From an uncultured Lachnospiraceae bacterium (GTDB taxonomy: Bacteria; Bacillota; Clostridia; Lachnospirales; Lachnospiraceae), in contig CAMLYL010000012.1 of assembly GCA_946491665.1 (NCBI GenBank), positions 1 to 55,036 on the forward strand: 55,036 nt of DNA, read 5' to 3'. A program made the translations under genes and the position numbers. Every line of letters begins with the position of its first letter. The stretch's first letter is position 1. Positions 32,874 through 41,593 of the stretch are shown here, piece by piece. The notes under the pieces were generated by a model. The model was given only the letters and a program-made list of their open reading frames with translations, had not been told where the DNA came from and did not search any database.

Positions 32874-33884
32874 TTACAGCAATTCAAAATCATAGATTTT
32901 AAGATGCGGGTTATACCGCCACTGATATCCGGAAAAAATGCAGCGGGATATCATCCTCCGGATCTCATCTGGAGGCCGCATTGCCAGCCCGCCCTCCACC
33001 TGAAAATAAAGTCTGCGGATCCGTTTTTGCTTACAATAATGTATAAACTTCAAAAGTACCTCCTCTCTGGCGAAAATCACTTTATTCTGCACAAAATAAC
33101 TGTACATTTCCCGGTCACAGAATACTCCCGGGCTGTCAAACTGAAGATATTTTGACATATTTGCTTCGCTGCGAAGAAAATAATCATAGGAAATACAGGT
33201 ACTGTCTTTCTGACCTGCTCCCATATCCATGGTTACATCCATATAGCTCCAGCAATGATTGATTTTTACTATATTCCAGGCATGATTGTTCTGCCTATCT
33301 GGCGGTTCGGACGCTGTATGATATTTTTCTTCCGGCACCCGCCCCTCCATCAGACCAGACGGTATTTCCACCCGATCCAGAAGCCACTTTGCGGCCAGCG
33401 AAATGCCTTTACAGACAGCCCGCTGATTGCAAAAAACTCCGCATATATTGCTCACATCTCCGGAAAGCTCTTCTTTCTCTGCGCTTTCATAATCATACTC
33501 TGTGTTCCGCAGGATAAAATCATGAACGTATCGGACCGTTTCCCGGCAATTCAGACGGCGTCTGTAAATTTCTGACAGGAAACGACTGCTGATCTGTTCC
33601 AGTCTCTGATCAATCATCCGGATCTCTTCCAGATTCTTCGTATACCTCATTCGGATTTCCGTTCCACCCGTTCCGGAAACAAACTGTATTCTGGTATTAT
33701 CGACATAATAAAACTCCGGACAGTCTTTCAGTACAGATAATATGATTTTTTTTGTGGAAGGCAGAGCTGCCGGTATCCGAATTTCCGGCTGCTTCCTGCA
33801 CAACTGAAGACAGACGCTGTTGAACAGCTTCTTTTCCTCTGCATTCAGAAAGGAATAATAGAAATGCGTATTTTTCGGTTCCAT
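32874..33884 (-). CDS. Transglutaminase-like cysteine protease fold protein
   Basis: A 336-aa protein whose C-terminal half holds the transglutaminase triad: Cys158 (AVCKGISLA), His201 (NNHAWNIV) and Asp216 (YMDVTMD). The N-terminal 110 residues are helical without recognised domains. No signal peptide is visible, so it is probably cytoplasmic. Members cleave or cross-link peptides. GGAGGAGAGACGGAG precedes the start. It is the first gene of the nine-gene operon, 31 bp before the vWA-A gene, and could process or cross-link system components (inference). Confidence 0.82.
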   Translation of the reverse strand: MEPKNTHFYYSFLNAEEKKLFNSVCLQLCRKQPEIRIPAALPSTKKIILSVLKDCPEFYYVDNTRIQFVSGTGGTEIRMRYTKNLEEIRMIDQRLEQISSRFLSEIYRRRLNCRETVRYVHDFILRNTEYDYESAEKEELSGDVSNICGVFCNQRAVCKGISLAAKWLLDRVEIPSGLMEGRVPEEKYHTASEPPDRQNNHAWNIVKINHCWSYMDVTMDMGAGQKDSTCISYDYFLRSEANMSKYLQFDSPGVFCDREMYSYFVQNKVIFAREEVLLKFIHYCKQKRIRRLYFQVEGGLAMRPPDEIRRMISRCIFSGYQWRYNPHLKIYDFELL

Positions 33885-33974
33885 AACTCCGTCTCTCCTC
33901 CGGCATCTTTCCGTGCCATTTCCTGTCCGTTTTCACAACAGCTTCATTTGATGTATTTATATTACTATGACAGC

Positions 33975-34000
33975 TTTCCCTCCCGGCAGGGGGGGAGGAA
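33975..34000. promoter_or_regulatory. Hairpin with 7-G tract upstream of the nine-gene operon
   Basis: TTTCCCTCCC (33975-33984) pairs with the G-rich segment beginning with seven Gs at 33989-33995. It lies about 90-115 bp before the transglutaminase-like start. A homopolymer of this length in a leader can vary by slippage and alter expression. No clear -35/-10 pair was found here. Confidence 0.35.
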
Positions 34001-34049
34001 AAATAGATATTACAGCGCTTTTTTTCATAGACTGTCTTTCTGTCCGCAC

Positions 34050-34092
34050 AAAAAAAGAACGTTTCCTGCACTGCCGTACATTCCACGTTCTT
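34050..34092 (-). terminator. Terminator after the thioesterase gene
   Basis: On the minus strand AAGAACGT (34092-34085) pairs with ACGTTCTT (34062-34055), followed by seven or more Ts. It separates the thioesterase transcript from the nine-gene operon. Confidence 0.75.
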
Positions 34093-34160
34093 ATATATGG
34101 TTTATTCTTTTTTACTTTTAAAAGCTGCCGCTTCGGGCCAGAGAAGCATACTGCTGAACT

Positions 34161-34622
34161 TTACGCATCCTTAAACTCAAAGAACTTCGTATCCAGTTCC
34201 GGATATATCCGCTTCAGGGAAATGTGGGCGCCTGTCCGGTTCAGGAAGCAGTGGCTGCTCTTTGCCACCGCCCGGACTTCACCGGTGGCCTTGTCACTCA
34301 TAATATATTCCAGTTCCATCTTGATGCCGTCATACTTGAGAATTCTTGTCTCAATGACAACGGCTTCATCAAAATGCACCATGCTCCGGTAATCTATGCT
34401 GACAGAAAGAACCGGGCTGATGATTTCCAGGGCCTCCATCTGCTTATAACCCAGGCCGATCTGATTCATAAGGTTCATTCTCGCCTCTTCCATCCACTTC
34501 ATATAATGGGTCTGATGAATGATCCCCATCTGATCCGTCTCATAGTACTGGGTGCGATGCTCATACGGACGTATCTCCATCTTTTCCGGTTCATGATTTA
34601 AACTCAGTTCCTGCTTTGGCAT
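34161..34622 (-). CDS. Acyl-CoA thioesterase, 4HBT/YbgC hot-dog family
   Basis: A 153-aa single hot-dog-fold protein. The active-site segment reads YYETDQMGIIHQTHYMKWMEEAR (about residues 26-48), the 4HBT Y.DtD..GvvhnanYl.w.e pattern with the catalytic Asp. It hydrolyses acyl-CoA thioesters in the cytoplasm; chain preference cannot be read. AGGAG lies nine bases before the start. It lies 20 bp downstream of dnaJ in the same direction. Confidence 0.9.
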   Translation of the reverse strand: MPKQELSLNHEPEKMEIRPYEHRTQYYETDQMGIIHQTHYMKWMEEARMNLMNQIGLGYKQMEALEIISPVLSVSIDYRSMVHFDEAVVIETRILKYDGIKMELEYIMSDKATGEVRAVAKSSHCFLNRTGAHISLKRIYPELDTKFFEFKDA

Positions 34623-34642
34623 TGGTATGATCTCCTCTCCAT

Positions 34643-35635
34643 TTAGTTCTGTATCTGTATTGTAACATATTCATCCCCATGTATGTCTGAATTTTTCATG
34701 GAAACGACGCCTTTATTTTTCAGCCTGATTTTGCCGCCCTGACGGATGCCCGCCGGAATTTTACATTTCACAGGTCCATACAGAGTCTGCACATAGGCTT
34801 CCCCTCCATGAACTGCGGTATCCTGCGGAATGGATATGGTAGTATAAATATCCATTCCTTTCCGTTCATAGACGGAATTCCGGAGAATATGCACCCTGAT
34901 AATAAGATCACCTGCCGAACTGCCGTTCCATCCCTGCTCTCCCTTTCCTTTCAGACGTACACTCTGGCCTTCATTGATGCCTGCCGGAATATGAACCTGC
35001 AGTCTTTCCTCGCGGTCGCCTTTCAGATGCAGGATCTTATCACAGCCAAGAGCGGCTTCCTCCATCGTAAGGTCAATTTCAGCATGAAGATCCTGACTGC
35101 CATAAGCACCGGAAGCAGCGCCGGATCCATAATTTCCCCGGCCGCCACAGGACGCTCCGCCTCCCTGACCGCCATAATTCCAGGCCGAACTTCCGAATCC
35201 GTGACCAAATCTGTCCCGATAGGTCCGATTTCCGGAATTTCCGCCGAATCCGCTGCCGAAAAGCTCGGAGAAAAGATTATCCAGATTGATATCATCCATA
35301 TTTCCGGAAGTGTAATGATACTCCCTGTACTGTCCGTTGTTTCCAAATCCGGAAGAATAACTGCCCTGTCCAAATGGATTGCCTGAAGGATCGCCGGCTC
35401 CCATACTTCCGTCAAAAGCTGCCATTCCGTACCGGTCATACAATTTCTTCTTTTCCGGATTTCCCAGAACATCATAAGCTTCTGTTACTTCCTTAAATTT
35501 CTGTTCCGCATGTTTATCTCCCGGATTGGTATCGGGATGATATTTTTTTGCAAGCTTTCTGTACGCCTTTTTGATCTCCTTTTCATCCGCAGATCTGCCG
35601 ATGCCAAGAGTTTCGTAATAATCCTGTTTCGCCAT
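34643..35635 (-). CDS. DnaJ-type co-chaperone (type II, CbpA-like)
   Basis: A 330-aa Hsp40. The J domain occupies residues 1-70 with HPD at 33-35. A long Gly/Ser/Tyr-rich linker (about 75-170) follows, then two C-terminal substrate-binding beta domains (DLHAEIDLTMEEAALG onward). The CxxCxGxG zinc-finger domain of classical DnaJ is absent. The ATG at 35635 (MAKQDYYETLG) has GGAGG eight bases upstream; an in-frame GTG three codons earlier is too close to it. It would stimulate a DnaK ATPase, possibly the orphan DnaK at 43556-45310. Confidence 0.92.
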   Translation of the reverse strand: MAKQDYYETLGIGRSADEKEIKKAYRKLAKKYHPDTNPGDKHAEQKFKEVTEAYDVLGNPEKKKLYDRYGMAAFDGSMGAGDPSGNPFGQGSYSSGFGNNGQYREYHYTSGNMDDINLDNLFSELFGSGFGGNSGNRTYRDRFGHGFGSSAWNYGGQGGGASCGGRGNYGSGAASGAYGSQDLHAEIDLTMEEAALGCDKILHLKGDREERLQVHIPAGINEGQSVRLKGKGEQGWNGSSAGDLIIRVHILRNSVYERKGMDIYTTISIPQDTAVHGGEAYVQTLYGPVKCKIPAGIRQGGKIRLKNKGVVSMKNSDIHGDEYVTIQIQN

Positions 35636-35691
35636 CTGGTTCACCTCCCGTCATTTCTGAAATAATGTTTCGGATCTTCTTTCATGGAAAA

Positions 35692-35738
35692 AACGGGAAT
35701 ACCTGAATCCGGCATTCCCAATTCACAGTATTCCCGTT
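35692..35738 (-). terminator. Terminator after hsp20
   Basis: AACGGGAATAC and GTATTCCCGTT form a perfect 11-bp stem with a 25-nt loop. The minus-strand side ends in TTTTTT. It separates the CIRCE-controlled hsp20 from dnaJ. Confidence 0.8.
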
Positions 35739-35770
35739 CTTTTATTTACCCGAAAGCTGGAAAATCGCGA

Positions 35771-36214
35771 TCAGCCTTCAATTGTGATATATTTGTTCTC
35801 CTCGACAACCGGTTTTGCCTCTTTCTTCGGTACAGCAATCTTCAAGATACCATTCTCAAATTTTGCTTTGATATCGGTCTGTTCGATATCATCACCTACA
35901 TAGAAGCGTCTGCTGCAGGTTCCTGAATATCTTTCACGGCGGATATACCTGCCGTTGGCGTCCTTCTGATCATTATTGGAATTTGACTTCGCCGTAATGG
36001 TCAGATAACCCTCTTTCAGCTCTGCCTGGACATCCTCTTTCTTATATCCCGGAAGATCAATGTCAAGCTCGTATCCTGTCTCAGTCTCTCTTACATCCGT
36101 TCTCATGATATTGGATGTGGAAACTGCAGGTCTGGACGTTCTTCTGGACGGCCATCCAAAGTCATCAAAAAAGGTATCAAATAAATCTTCTCCAAAAATA
36201 CTGGGCATCATCAT
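35771..36214 (-). CDS. Small heat shock protein Hsp20 (IbpA family)
   Basis: A 147-aa ATP-independent holdase chaperone. The alpha-crystallin domain occupies about residues 35-135 (YELDIDLPGYKKEDV, GYLTITAK, and the late FENGILKIAVPK). The N-terminal FGEDLFDTFFDDFGW helix is typical. GGAGGA precedes the first of three consecutive ATGs. A perfect CIRCE element overlaps its promoter, so HrcA repression with heat induction is expected. Confidence 0.95.
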   Translation of the reverse strand: MMMPSIFGEDLFDTFFDDFGWPSRRTSRPAVSTSNIMRTDVRETETGYELDIDLPGYKKEDVQAELKEGYLTITAKSNSNNDQKDANGRYIRRERYSGTCSRRFYVGDDIEQTDIKAKFENGILKIAVPKKEAKPVVEENKYITIEG

Positions 36215-36308
36215 AGTTCATTCCTCCATTCATCTCATCGGCTTTTGCCGTATTATACAAACTTTATTTTCTTCGGGCTCCGGAACTCTTTTCCTTTGCT
36301 CTACGTGT

Positions 36309-36337
36309 AATATAACACTTGTTTTAGCACTCGTCAA
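36309..36337 (-). promoter_or_regulatory. hsp20 promoter
   Basis: On the minus strand TTGACG (36337-36332) and TATATT (36314-36309) are spaced 17 bases apart. The -35 lies inside the CIRCE palindrome, so bound HrcA would block RNA polymerase. Confidence 0.8.
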
Positions 36338-36350
36338 TAGCGAGTGCTAA
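36324..36350. promoter_or_regulatory. CIRCE operator (HrcA binding site)
   Basis: A perfect consensus TTAGCACTC-N9-GAGTGCTAA. It lies 110 bp upstream of hsp20. No second CIRCE was seen near dnaJ (34643) or dnaK (43556). Confidence 0.97.
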
Positions 36351-36424
36351 TAATTCACAATTTGTTCACATTTCAGTGATTCAGAAAGAATGTGATGACG
36401 ATTCTGCCCCAAAATCTGATATAT

Positions 36425-37447
36425 TTATTCATTACTGATCCGTATAAAGTCATCCAGCGCCTTTTGGGCCTTCCCGCTGTCGATCAGTTCAGCAGCCAGC
36501 TCAGTTCCCTCTTTTATACTGTCCGCCTTTCCGGCAATATACAGGGATGCGCCCGCATTCAGAAGGACCGCCGTCCGCTTTGGTCCCCGGTCGCTGCCAT
36601 TCAGAATATTTCTGGTAATCAGGGCGTTTTCCTCCGGCGTGCTTCCTGCGAGATCCTCCGGACGGCAGGATTCCAGCCCGAAATCCTCCGGACAGATATC
36701 ATAGGTCCGGTAAGCTCCGTCCTCAAATTCGCAGACAAAGGTCGGACCGCAGGCGGAAATCTCATCCAGTTTTTCTCTGCCGAAAACAACCATTCCCTTT
36801 CTGACTCCCAGACTGTAAAGAACCCTCGCCAGAGGTTCCACCAGAGAACTGTCATACACGCCCAGAAGCTGGCGTTTGGGATGAACCGGGTTCGTCAGCG
36901 GTCCCAGGATATTAAATACCGTCCGGAATCCCAGTTCTTTGCGGATACTCCCCACATATTTCATGGATGTATGATATTTCTGGGCAAAGAAGAAACAGAA
37001 TCCCACCTGATCCAGCAGCTTCAGACACTGCTCCGGTTCCAGGGAAATATTTGCTCCCAGGGCTTCCAGACAGTCTGCCGTGCCGGATCTGGAGGAGGCC
37101 GCCCGGTTCCCGTGTTTGGACACCTTTACGCCTCCTGCCGCTGCCACAAAGGCGGATGTGGTGGAAATATTAAAGCTCCCGGAACCGTCGCCGCCGGTTC
37201 CCACAATTTCAAAGGTATCCATATCTCCGGCGTCCACCGCCAGGGCATATTCCCGCATGGCGGCGGCGCAGCCCGCAATCTCCTCGATGGTCTCAGCTTT
37301 GGTGCTCTTGGTAGACAGGGCAGCCAGAAAAGCCGCATTCTGTGTGGGAGATGTTTCTCCGCTCATAATCTCATGCATAACTGTGTATGCCTCATCATAG
37401 GTAAGATCCTGTTTATCGACAATTTTTATAATCGCTTCTTTAATCAT
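36425..37447 (-). CDS. trpD: Anthranilate phosphoribosyltransferase TrpD
   Basis: A 340-aa enzyme attaching phosphoribose from PRPP to anthranilate. The glycine-rich PRPP loop [14 protein letters not shown] lies near residue 75, and [12 protein letters not shown] near 102. The start [12 protein letters not shown] at 37447 was chosen from the family N-terminus; GGAG lies 11 bases upstream. It is the last gene of the trp operon, 80 bp after trpA, whereas trpD usually follows trpG. No terminator was recognised between its stop and the hsp20 promoter. Confidence 0.95.
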   Translation of the reverse strand: MIKEAIIKIVDKQDLTYDEAYTVMHEIMSGETSPTQNAAFLAALSTKSTKAETIEEIAGCAAAMREYALAVDAGDMDTFEIVGTGGDGSGSFNISTTSAFVAAAGGVKVSKHGNRAASSRSGTADCLEALGANISLEPEQCLKLLDQVGFCFFFAQKYHTSMKYVGSIRKELGFRTVFNILGPLTNPVHPKRQLLGVYDSSLVEPLARVLYSLGVRKGMVVFGREKLDEISACGPTFVCEFEDGAYRTYDICPEDFGLESCRPEDLAGSTPEENALITRNILNGSDRGPKRTAVLLNAGASLYIAGKADSIKEGTELAAELIDSGKAQKALDDFIRISNE

Positions 37448-37527
37448 ATTGTTTCCCGCTCCTCCTTTTTCATGCGCCTTTCCGGAAGCTGTCACTGTTT
37501 CCTTCTGCTGCGCCTTTCCCGGCCTGG

Positions 37528-38316
37528 TTACCGGAAGTCTCTCTTAAAATCTGACACATAGGTTCTGGCCGTATCCAGATTATAATCACAGGACTCCAGC
37601 AGTTTGATAAAATGGGATCCCACAATCGCTCCATCGATGATATCCTTCATGGGTTCCACATCCTCCGGTGAGGTAATTCCGAATCCCATCATGACCGGAA
37701 TGGGCGACTGCTCCTTTACATTCCGCAGATAGGAAAGGATTTCTTTATGGTATTCTCCGCTCTGGCCGGTCACCCCCATGGCGGAAACGCAGTATACAAA
37801 ACCTCTCGCCCCGTTCAGGATCTTCGGTATTCTTCCGGCGGATACCGGAGCCACAAGCTGGATCAGAATCGTCTCATCCCGGTTTCCCAGCGCCTCCCGG
37901 AACGCCCCCTGCTCTTCCATGGGAAGATCCGGTACAATCACTCCGTCCACGCCGGTCTGTGCGCACTTTTCCACAAAATTCCTGATGCCGTAATGCACGA
38001 TTGTATTGTAGTACATCATAAATACAATGGGCATCCGGACCCCTTCCCTGCGGACCTTTTCTACCAGATCGAAGGTTTTCCGGAGAGTGGTTCCCTTTAA
38101 AATGGAACGGTAGGAAGCATCCTGGATTACGGGACCGTCCGCCACCGGATCAGAGAAGGGAACTCCCAGCTCCAGAATATCCAGGCCCGCTTCCTCCAGG
38201 GCGTGAATCAGTTCCCCGCAGCGCTCCATGTCCGGAAGTCCGGCGGTAATATAAGTAATAAATGTTTTTTCATTTTTTTCTTTTAATTCGTTCAGTCGTT
38301 CTTCTATCCGATTCAT
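37528..38316 (-). CDS. trpA: Tryptophan synthase alpha subunit TrpA
   Basis: A 262-aa TIM-barrel subunit that cleaves indole-glycerol phosphate to indole for TrpB. Catalytic Glu lies in [17 protein letters not shown] and Asp in ITAGLPD. The start MNRIEERL at 38316 has AGGAG seven bases upstream. It is encoded 36 bp after trpB. Confidence 0.96.
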   Translation of the reverse strand: MNRIEERLNELKEKNEKTFITYITAGLPDMERCGELIHALEEAGLDILELGVPFSDPVADGPVIQDASYRSILKGTTLRKTFDLVEKVRREGVRMPIVFMMYYNTIVHYGIRNFVEKCAQTGVDGVIVPDLPMEEQGAFREALGNRDETILIQLVAPVSAGRIPKILNGARGFVYCVSAMGVTGQSGEYHKEILSYLRNVKEQSPIPVMMGFGITSPEDVEPMKDIIDGAIVGSHFIKLLESCDYNLDTARTYVSDFKRDFR

Positions 38317-38352
38317 ATTCTTTCTCCTGTCTGCCATTTCCGGCATGTCTTT

Positions 38353-39543
38353 TTAATTCAGATATCCCTTTCCGGCCAGATAGTCGGAAATTGTATTTAC
38401 ATCCTTATCCCCCCTGCCGGACAGGCAGATAATCATGGACTGGTCCGGAGTCATCTCTTCTGCTTTTTGAAAGGCATAAGCCATGGCGTGGGCGCTTTCA
38501 ATGGCCGGGATAATGCCCTCCATCCGGGTCAGCTCCATGAGGGCGTCCATGGCTTCGTCATCCGTAACCGGTACGTATTCTGCACGGCCTGTATCGTGAA
38601 GATATGCATGCTCCGGCCCGACTCCGGGATAATCCAGTCCTGCGGAAATGGAATGTGCCAGCTGGATATTTCCGTCTTCATCCTGGAGCAGATAGGAACG
38701 GGTTCCGTGAAGGACGCCGGGAGTTCCCTTCGTCATGGACGCCGCATGTTCTTCTGTGTCCACGCCTTTTCCGGCGGCTTCCACGCCGATCAGTTCCACG
38801 CCCTCCTCTTCAATAAAATCCGCAAACATGCCGATGGAATTGGATCCGCCGCCCACACAGGCCATGACCACATCCGGCAGACGTCCCTCCGCCTCATAAT
38901 GCTGGCGCTTTGCTTCCCGGCTGATAACCGATTGGAATTCCTTCACCATTTTGGGATAAGGATAGGGACCGATGGCGGAACCGATAATATAAAAGGTATC
39001 TTCCGCGGTCTTCGCCCAGGTGCGGATCGCCTCGTTGGTGGCGTCTTTCAGCGTATTGCTTCCGGATTCCACGGATACCACCTTCGCGCCCAGCATCTCC
39101 ATCCGCATGACATTTAATGCCTGGCGTTTTACATCTTCCTTTCCCATATAAACGGTGCACTCCATTCCGAACAGGGCCGCTCCGGTGGCTGCCGCCACGC
39201 CATGCTGTCCGGCTCCGGTCTCGGCGATGATTTTTTTCTTCCCCATTCTCTTCGCCAGCAGGATCTGACCGATTACATTATTGATTTTGTGGGCGCCCGT
39301 ATGATTGAGATCCTCCCTCTTCAGATAAATTTTTGTTCCGTATTTTTCGCTGAGACGCTCCGCATAATAAAGAGGGGTCTCCCTTCCCACATACTGTTTC
39401 AGATAATAATGATACTGCTTTAAAAATTCCGGATCATGTATGGCCTCCTCAAAAGCCCGGTCAATTTCTTCCAGACTGTTCATCAGGGATTCTGCTACAT
39501 ACTGTCCGCCGTATTCTCCATAATATGCTTTTTCGTTTCTCAT
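38353..39543 (-). CDS. trpB: Tryptophan synthase beta subunit TrpB
   Basis: A 396-aa PLP enzyme condensing indole with serine. The PLP lysine lies in [11 protein letters not shown], the phosphate loop in VGGGSNSIG, and the N-terminal [10 protein letters not shown] is standard for TrpB1. It forms the alpha2-beta2 complex with the next gene's product. It starts 3 bp after trpF. Confidence 0.97.
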   Translation of the reverse strand: MRNEKAYYGEYGGQYVAESLMNSLEEIDRAFEEAIHDPEFLKQYHYYLKQYVGRETPLYYAERLSEKYGTKIYLKREDLNHTGAHKINNVIGQILLAKRMGKKKIIAETGAGQHGVAAATGAALFGMECTVYMGKEDVKRQALNVMRMEMLGAKVVSVESGSNTLKDATNEAIRTWAKTAEDTFYIIGSAIGPYPYPKMVKEFQSVISREAKRQHYEAEGRLPDVVMACVGGGSNSIGMFADFIEEEGVELIGVEAAGKGVDTEEHAASMTKGTPGVLHGTRSYLLQDEDGNIQLAHSISAGLDYPGVGPEHAYLHDTGRAEYVPVTDDEAMDALMELTRMEGIIPAIESAHAMAYAFQKAEEMTPDQSMIICLSGRGDKDVNTISDYLAGKGYLN

Positions 39544-39546
39544 AGT

Positions 39547-40188
39547 TTAACCTCTTTCTGTCTGATTTCTTACGATATCAATAAACTGACGAATCAGACG
39601 TGGGTCCTTGCCATTCTGATTTTCCACGCCGCTGCTGACGTCCACTGCGTCGGGCCTGAAAAGCTCCATGCCCTTTCTGACGTTCTCCGCCGTCAGACCT
39701 CCCGCCAGAATAAATTTCCTGTCACCAAATGCCTGCCGGAACATCCTTCCGGAAATGGTTTCTTCTTCCCCGGCAGTCTCCCATCCGAAGGTTTTTCCGC
39801 TTCCCCAGGCTGCTCCGTCCACCACGTATCCTCTGACTGCGGGATGGATCACTATTTTTTCCAGATTCCCGGGCCCCGCAAAATTTACCGCCTGCCAGAT
39901 TTCTATATTGTTCAGTTCCAGCGCTTCCTCCGGAAGGGCGTCGTGAATCTGTATGATGTCAAATCCCATTCCGGCAATCTCTCTGAGAAGCGTTTTTTCC
40001 GGGCTGACGCAGACCGCTGCGGACCGGATCGCCGGATCCAGAAGGGACAGCAGCCGCTGTGCCTGCCCGGGACTGACATTTCTTCTGCTTTCCGGGTAGA
40101 ATACAAACCCTGCGTAATCGGCTCCGGCTTCATTCACGGCCCGCACTTCCTCCGGGGCAGTCAGACCGCATATTTTTACCTGAATCAT
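39547..40188 (-). CDS. trpF: Phosphoribosylanthranilate isomerase TrpF
   Basis: A 213-aa TIM barrel converting N-(5-phosphoribosyl)anthranilate to CdRP. The catalytic Cys and general acid Asp are seen in VKICGLT (residues 4-10) and VDGAAWGSGKTF. The late LAGGLTAENV and VDVSSGVE form the phosphate-binding end. It is encoded 18 bp after trpC. Confidence 0.95.
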   Translation of the reverse strand: MIQVKICGLTAPEEVRAVNEAGADYAGFVFYPESRRNVSPGQAQRLLSLLDPAIRSAAVCVSPEKTLLREIAGMGFDIIQIHDALPEEALELNNIEIWQAVNFAGPGNLEKIVIHPAVRGYVVDGAAWGSGKTFGWETAGEEETISGRMFRQAFGDRKFILAGGLTAENVRKGMELFRPDAVDVSSGVENQNGKDPRLIRQFIDIVRNQTERG

Positions 40189-40206
40189 ACTGTTTTCCTC
40201 CGGCTC

Positions 40207-41019
40207 TTATTTCTGTTCCGCTGACATGATCTCCTTTTTTAACCGGAAAACTTCTTTCCAGTGCTTTGCCAGTTCCCGGGGATTGGCAGATTCCATAAAA
40301 GCTCTTCCGATCAGAAAGGCATCCACATGGCACTCCGCCAGAAATTCCACATCCCTGTCCTCCACAATACCGCTCTCTGCCACAAAGACCCGGTCCTCCG
40401 GAACCATGACGGATAACTGCTTCGTGGTTTCCAGATGAATGGTAAAGTCACGGAGATCCCGGTTATTGACGCCCACAATCTTTGCCCCGCAGTTCAGCGC
40501 ACGGTCCATCTGCTCTTCATCATGGGCTTCAAACAGGGCGTCCAGCCCCAGCTCTTCTGTCAGCTGGTAAAAATCCTTCATCTGAACGTCATCCAGAATT
40601 CCCGTGATCAGAAGAATCGCATTGGCTCCGATAGCCTTCGCCTCATAAAACTGGTATTCATCAATCATAAAATCTTTCCGCAGAATGGGAAGGGGGGAAA
40701 TCTTCCGGATTTCCTTCAGATAGTCCACATTTCCCAGGAAATAATCCTCCTCTGTCAGACAGGAAATACAATCCACAGACCCGTTGTACTCGTCAATCCG
40801 GTCTGTCAGATCTATCTTGCTGGAAATTTTTCCCAGGCTGGGGGACGCCTTTTTAAATTCCCCGATAATGGAAATTCCCGGCTTTTTCAGTCCCTCCATA
40901 AAGTCCGGGGCGGGGCCTTCATAATTCTCCGCCAGACGCCGCATTTCCGGGAGTGAGATCCGGTTCTTATGCTCTTTTAATCTTATTTTCTTTTTCTCTA
41001 CAATCTGATCCAGAATCAT
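40207..41019 (-). CDS. trpC: Indole-3-glycerol phosphate synthase TrpC
   Basis: A 270-aa enzyme with ISIIGEFKKASPSLG (catalytic Lys), VLRKDF-like LRKDFMIDEYQ, and ALNCGAKIVGVNNRDL near the centre. It closes the indole ring from CdRP. Four bases separate it from trpG. Confidence 0.96.
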   Translation of the reverse strand: MILDQIVEKKKIRLKEHKNRISLPEMRRLAENYEGPAPDFMEGLKKPGISIIGEFKKASPSLGKISSKIDLTDRIDEYNGSVDCISCLTEEDYFLGNVDYLKEIRKISPLPILRKDFMIDEYQFYEAKAIGANAILLITGILDDVQMKDFYQLTEELGLDALFEAHDEEQMDRALNCGAKIVGVNNRDLRDFTIHLETTKQLSVMVPEDRVFVAESGIVEDRDVEFLAECHVDAFLIGRAFMESANPRELAKHWKEVFRLKKEIMSAEQK

Positions 41020-41023
41020 ATGC

Positions 41024-41593
41024 TTACTCTCCTGTATTTAAAAAGTTTTCCAGCATCCGTTTCCCATGTTCTGTATAGATGGATTCCGGATGAAACTGCA
41101 TTCCGTAAACCGGATACGTTTTATGCTTCATTGCCATGATTTCACCGTCCTCTGTCTCGGCCAGGATTTCCAGACAGTCCGGAAGCCCTTCCTTCTGAAC
41201 CGCCAGGGAGTGGTATCTGGCAACCTTCACGGGAGAGGGAATCCCGGCGAAAATCCCATATCCTGCGTGTTCAATAACAGACTGTTTTCCGTGAAACAGC
41301 GTCTTTGCGTAGGAAACGGTTCCTCCCATCGCCTCCCCGATGGTCTGGTGCCCGAGGCAGATGCCCAGTATCGGTATCTTATCGTAAAATTCCTTTACCA
41401 CATCCAGACAGATCCCGGCTTCCCGGGGGCTTTTCGGGCCCGGTGAGAGAACGATCTTTTCCGGCTTCAGCTCCCGGATTTCCTCCAGCGTGATCCGGTC
41501 ATTCCGCACCACGCGGATCTCATCTGTAAAAATCCCCATAAACTGATACAGGTTATAAGTAAAGGAATCATAATTATCCATCAGTAAAATCAT
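41024..41593 (-). CDS. trpG: Anthranilate synthase glutamine amidotransferase subunit TrpG
   Basis: A 189-aa class I amidotransferase with catalytic Cys in PILGICLGHQ and the His-Glu pair in GMQFHPES. It delivers ammonia to TrpE. The start overlaps the trpE stop by 4 bp. There is no pabB/pabC nearby, so a shared folate role cannot be judged. Confidence 0.95.
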   Translation of the reverse strand: MILLMDNYDSFTYNLYQFMGIFTDEIRVVRNDRITLEEIRELKPEKIVLSPGPKSPREAGICLDVVKEFYDKIPILGICLGHQTIGEAMGGTVSYAKTLFHGKQSVIEHAGYGIFAGIPSPVKVARYHSLAVQKEGLPDCLEILAETEDGEIMAMKHKTYPVYGMQFHPESIYTEHGKRMLENFLNTGE

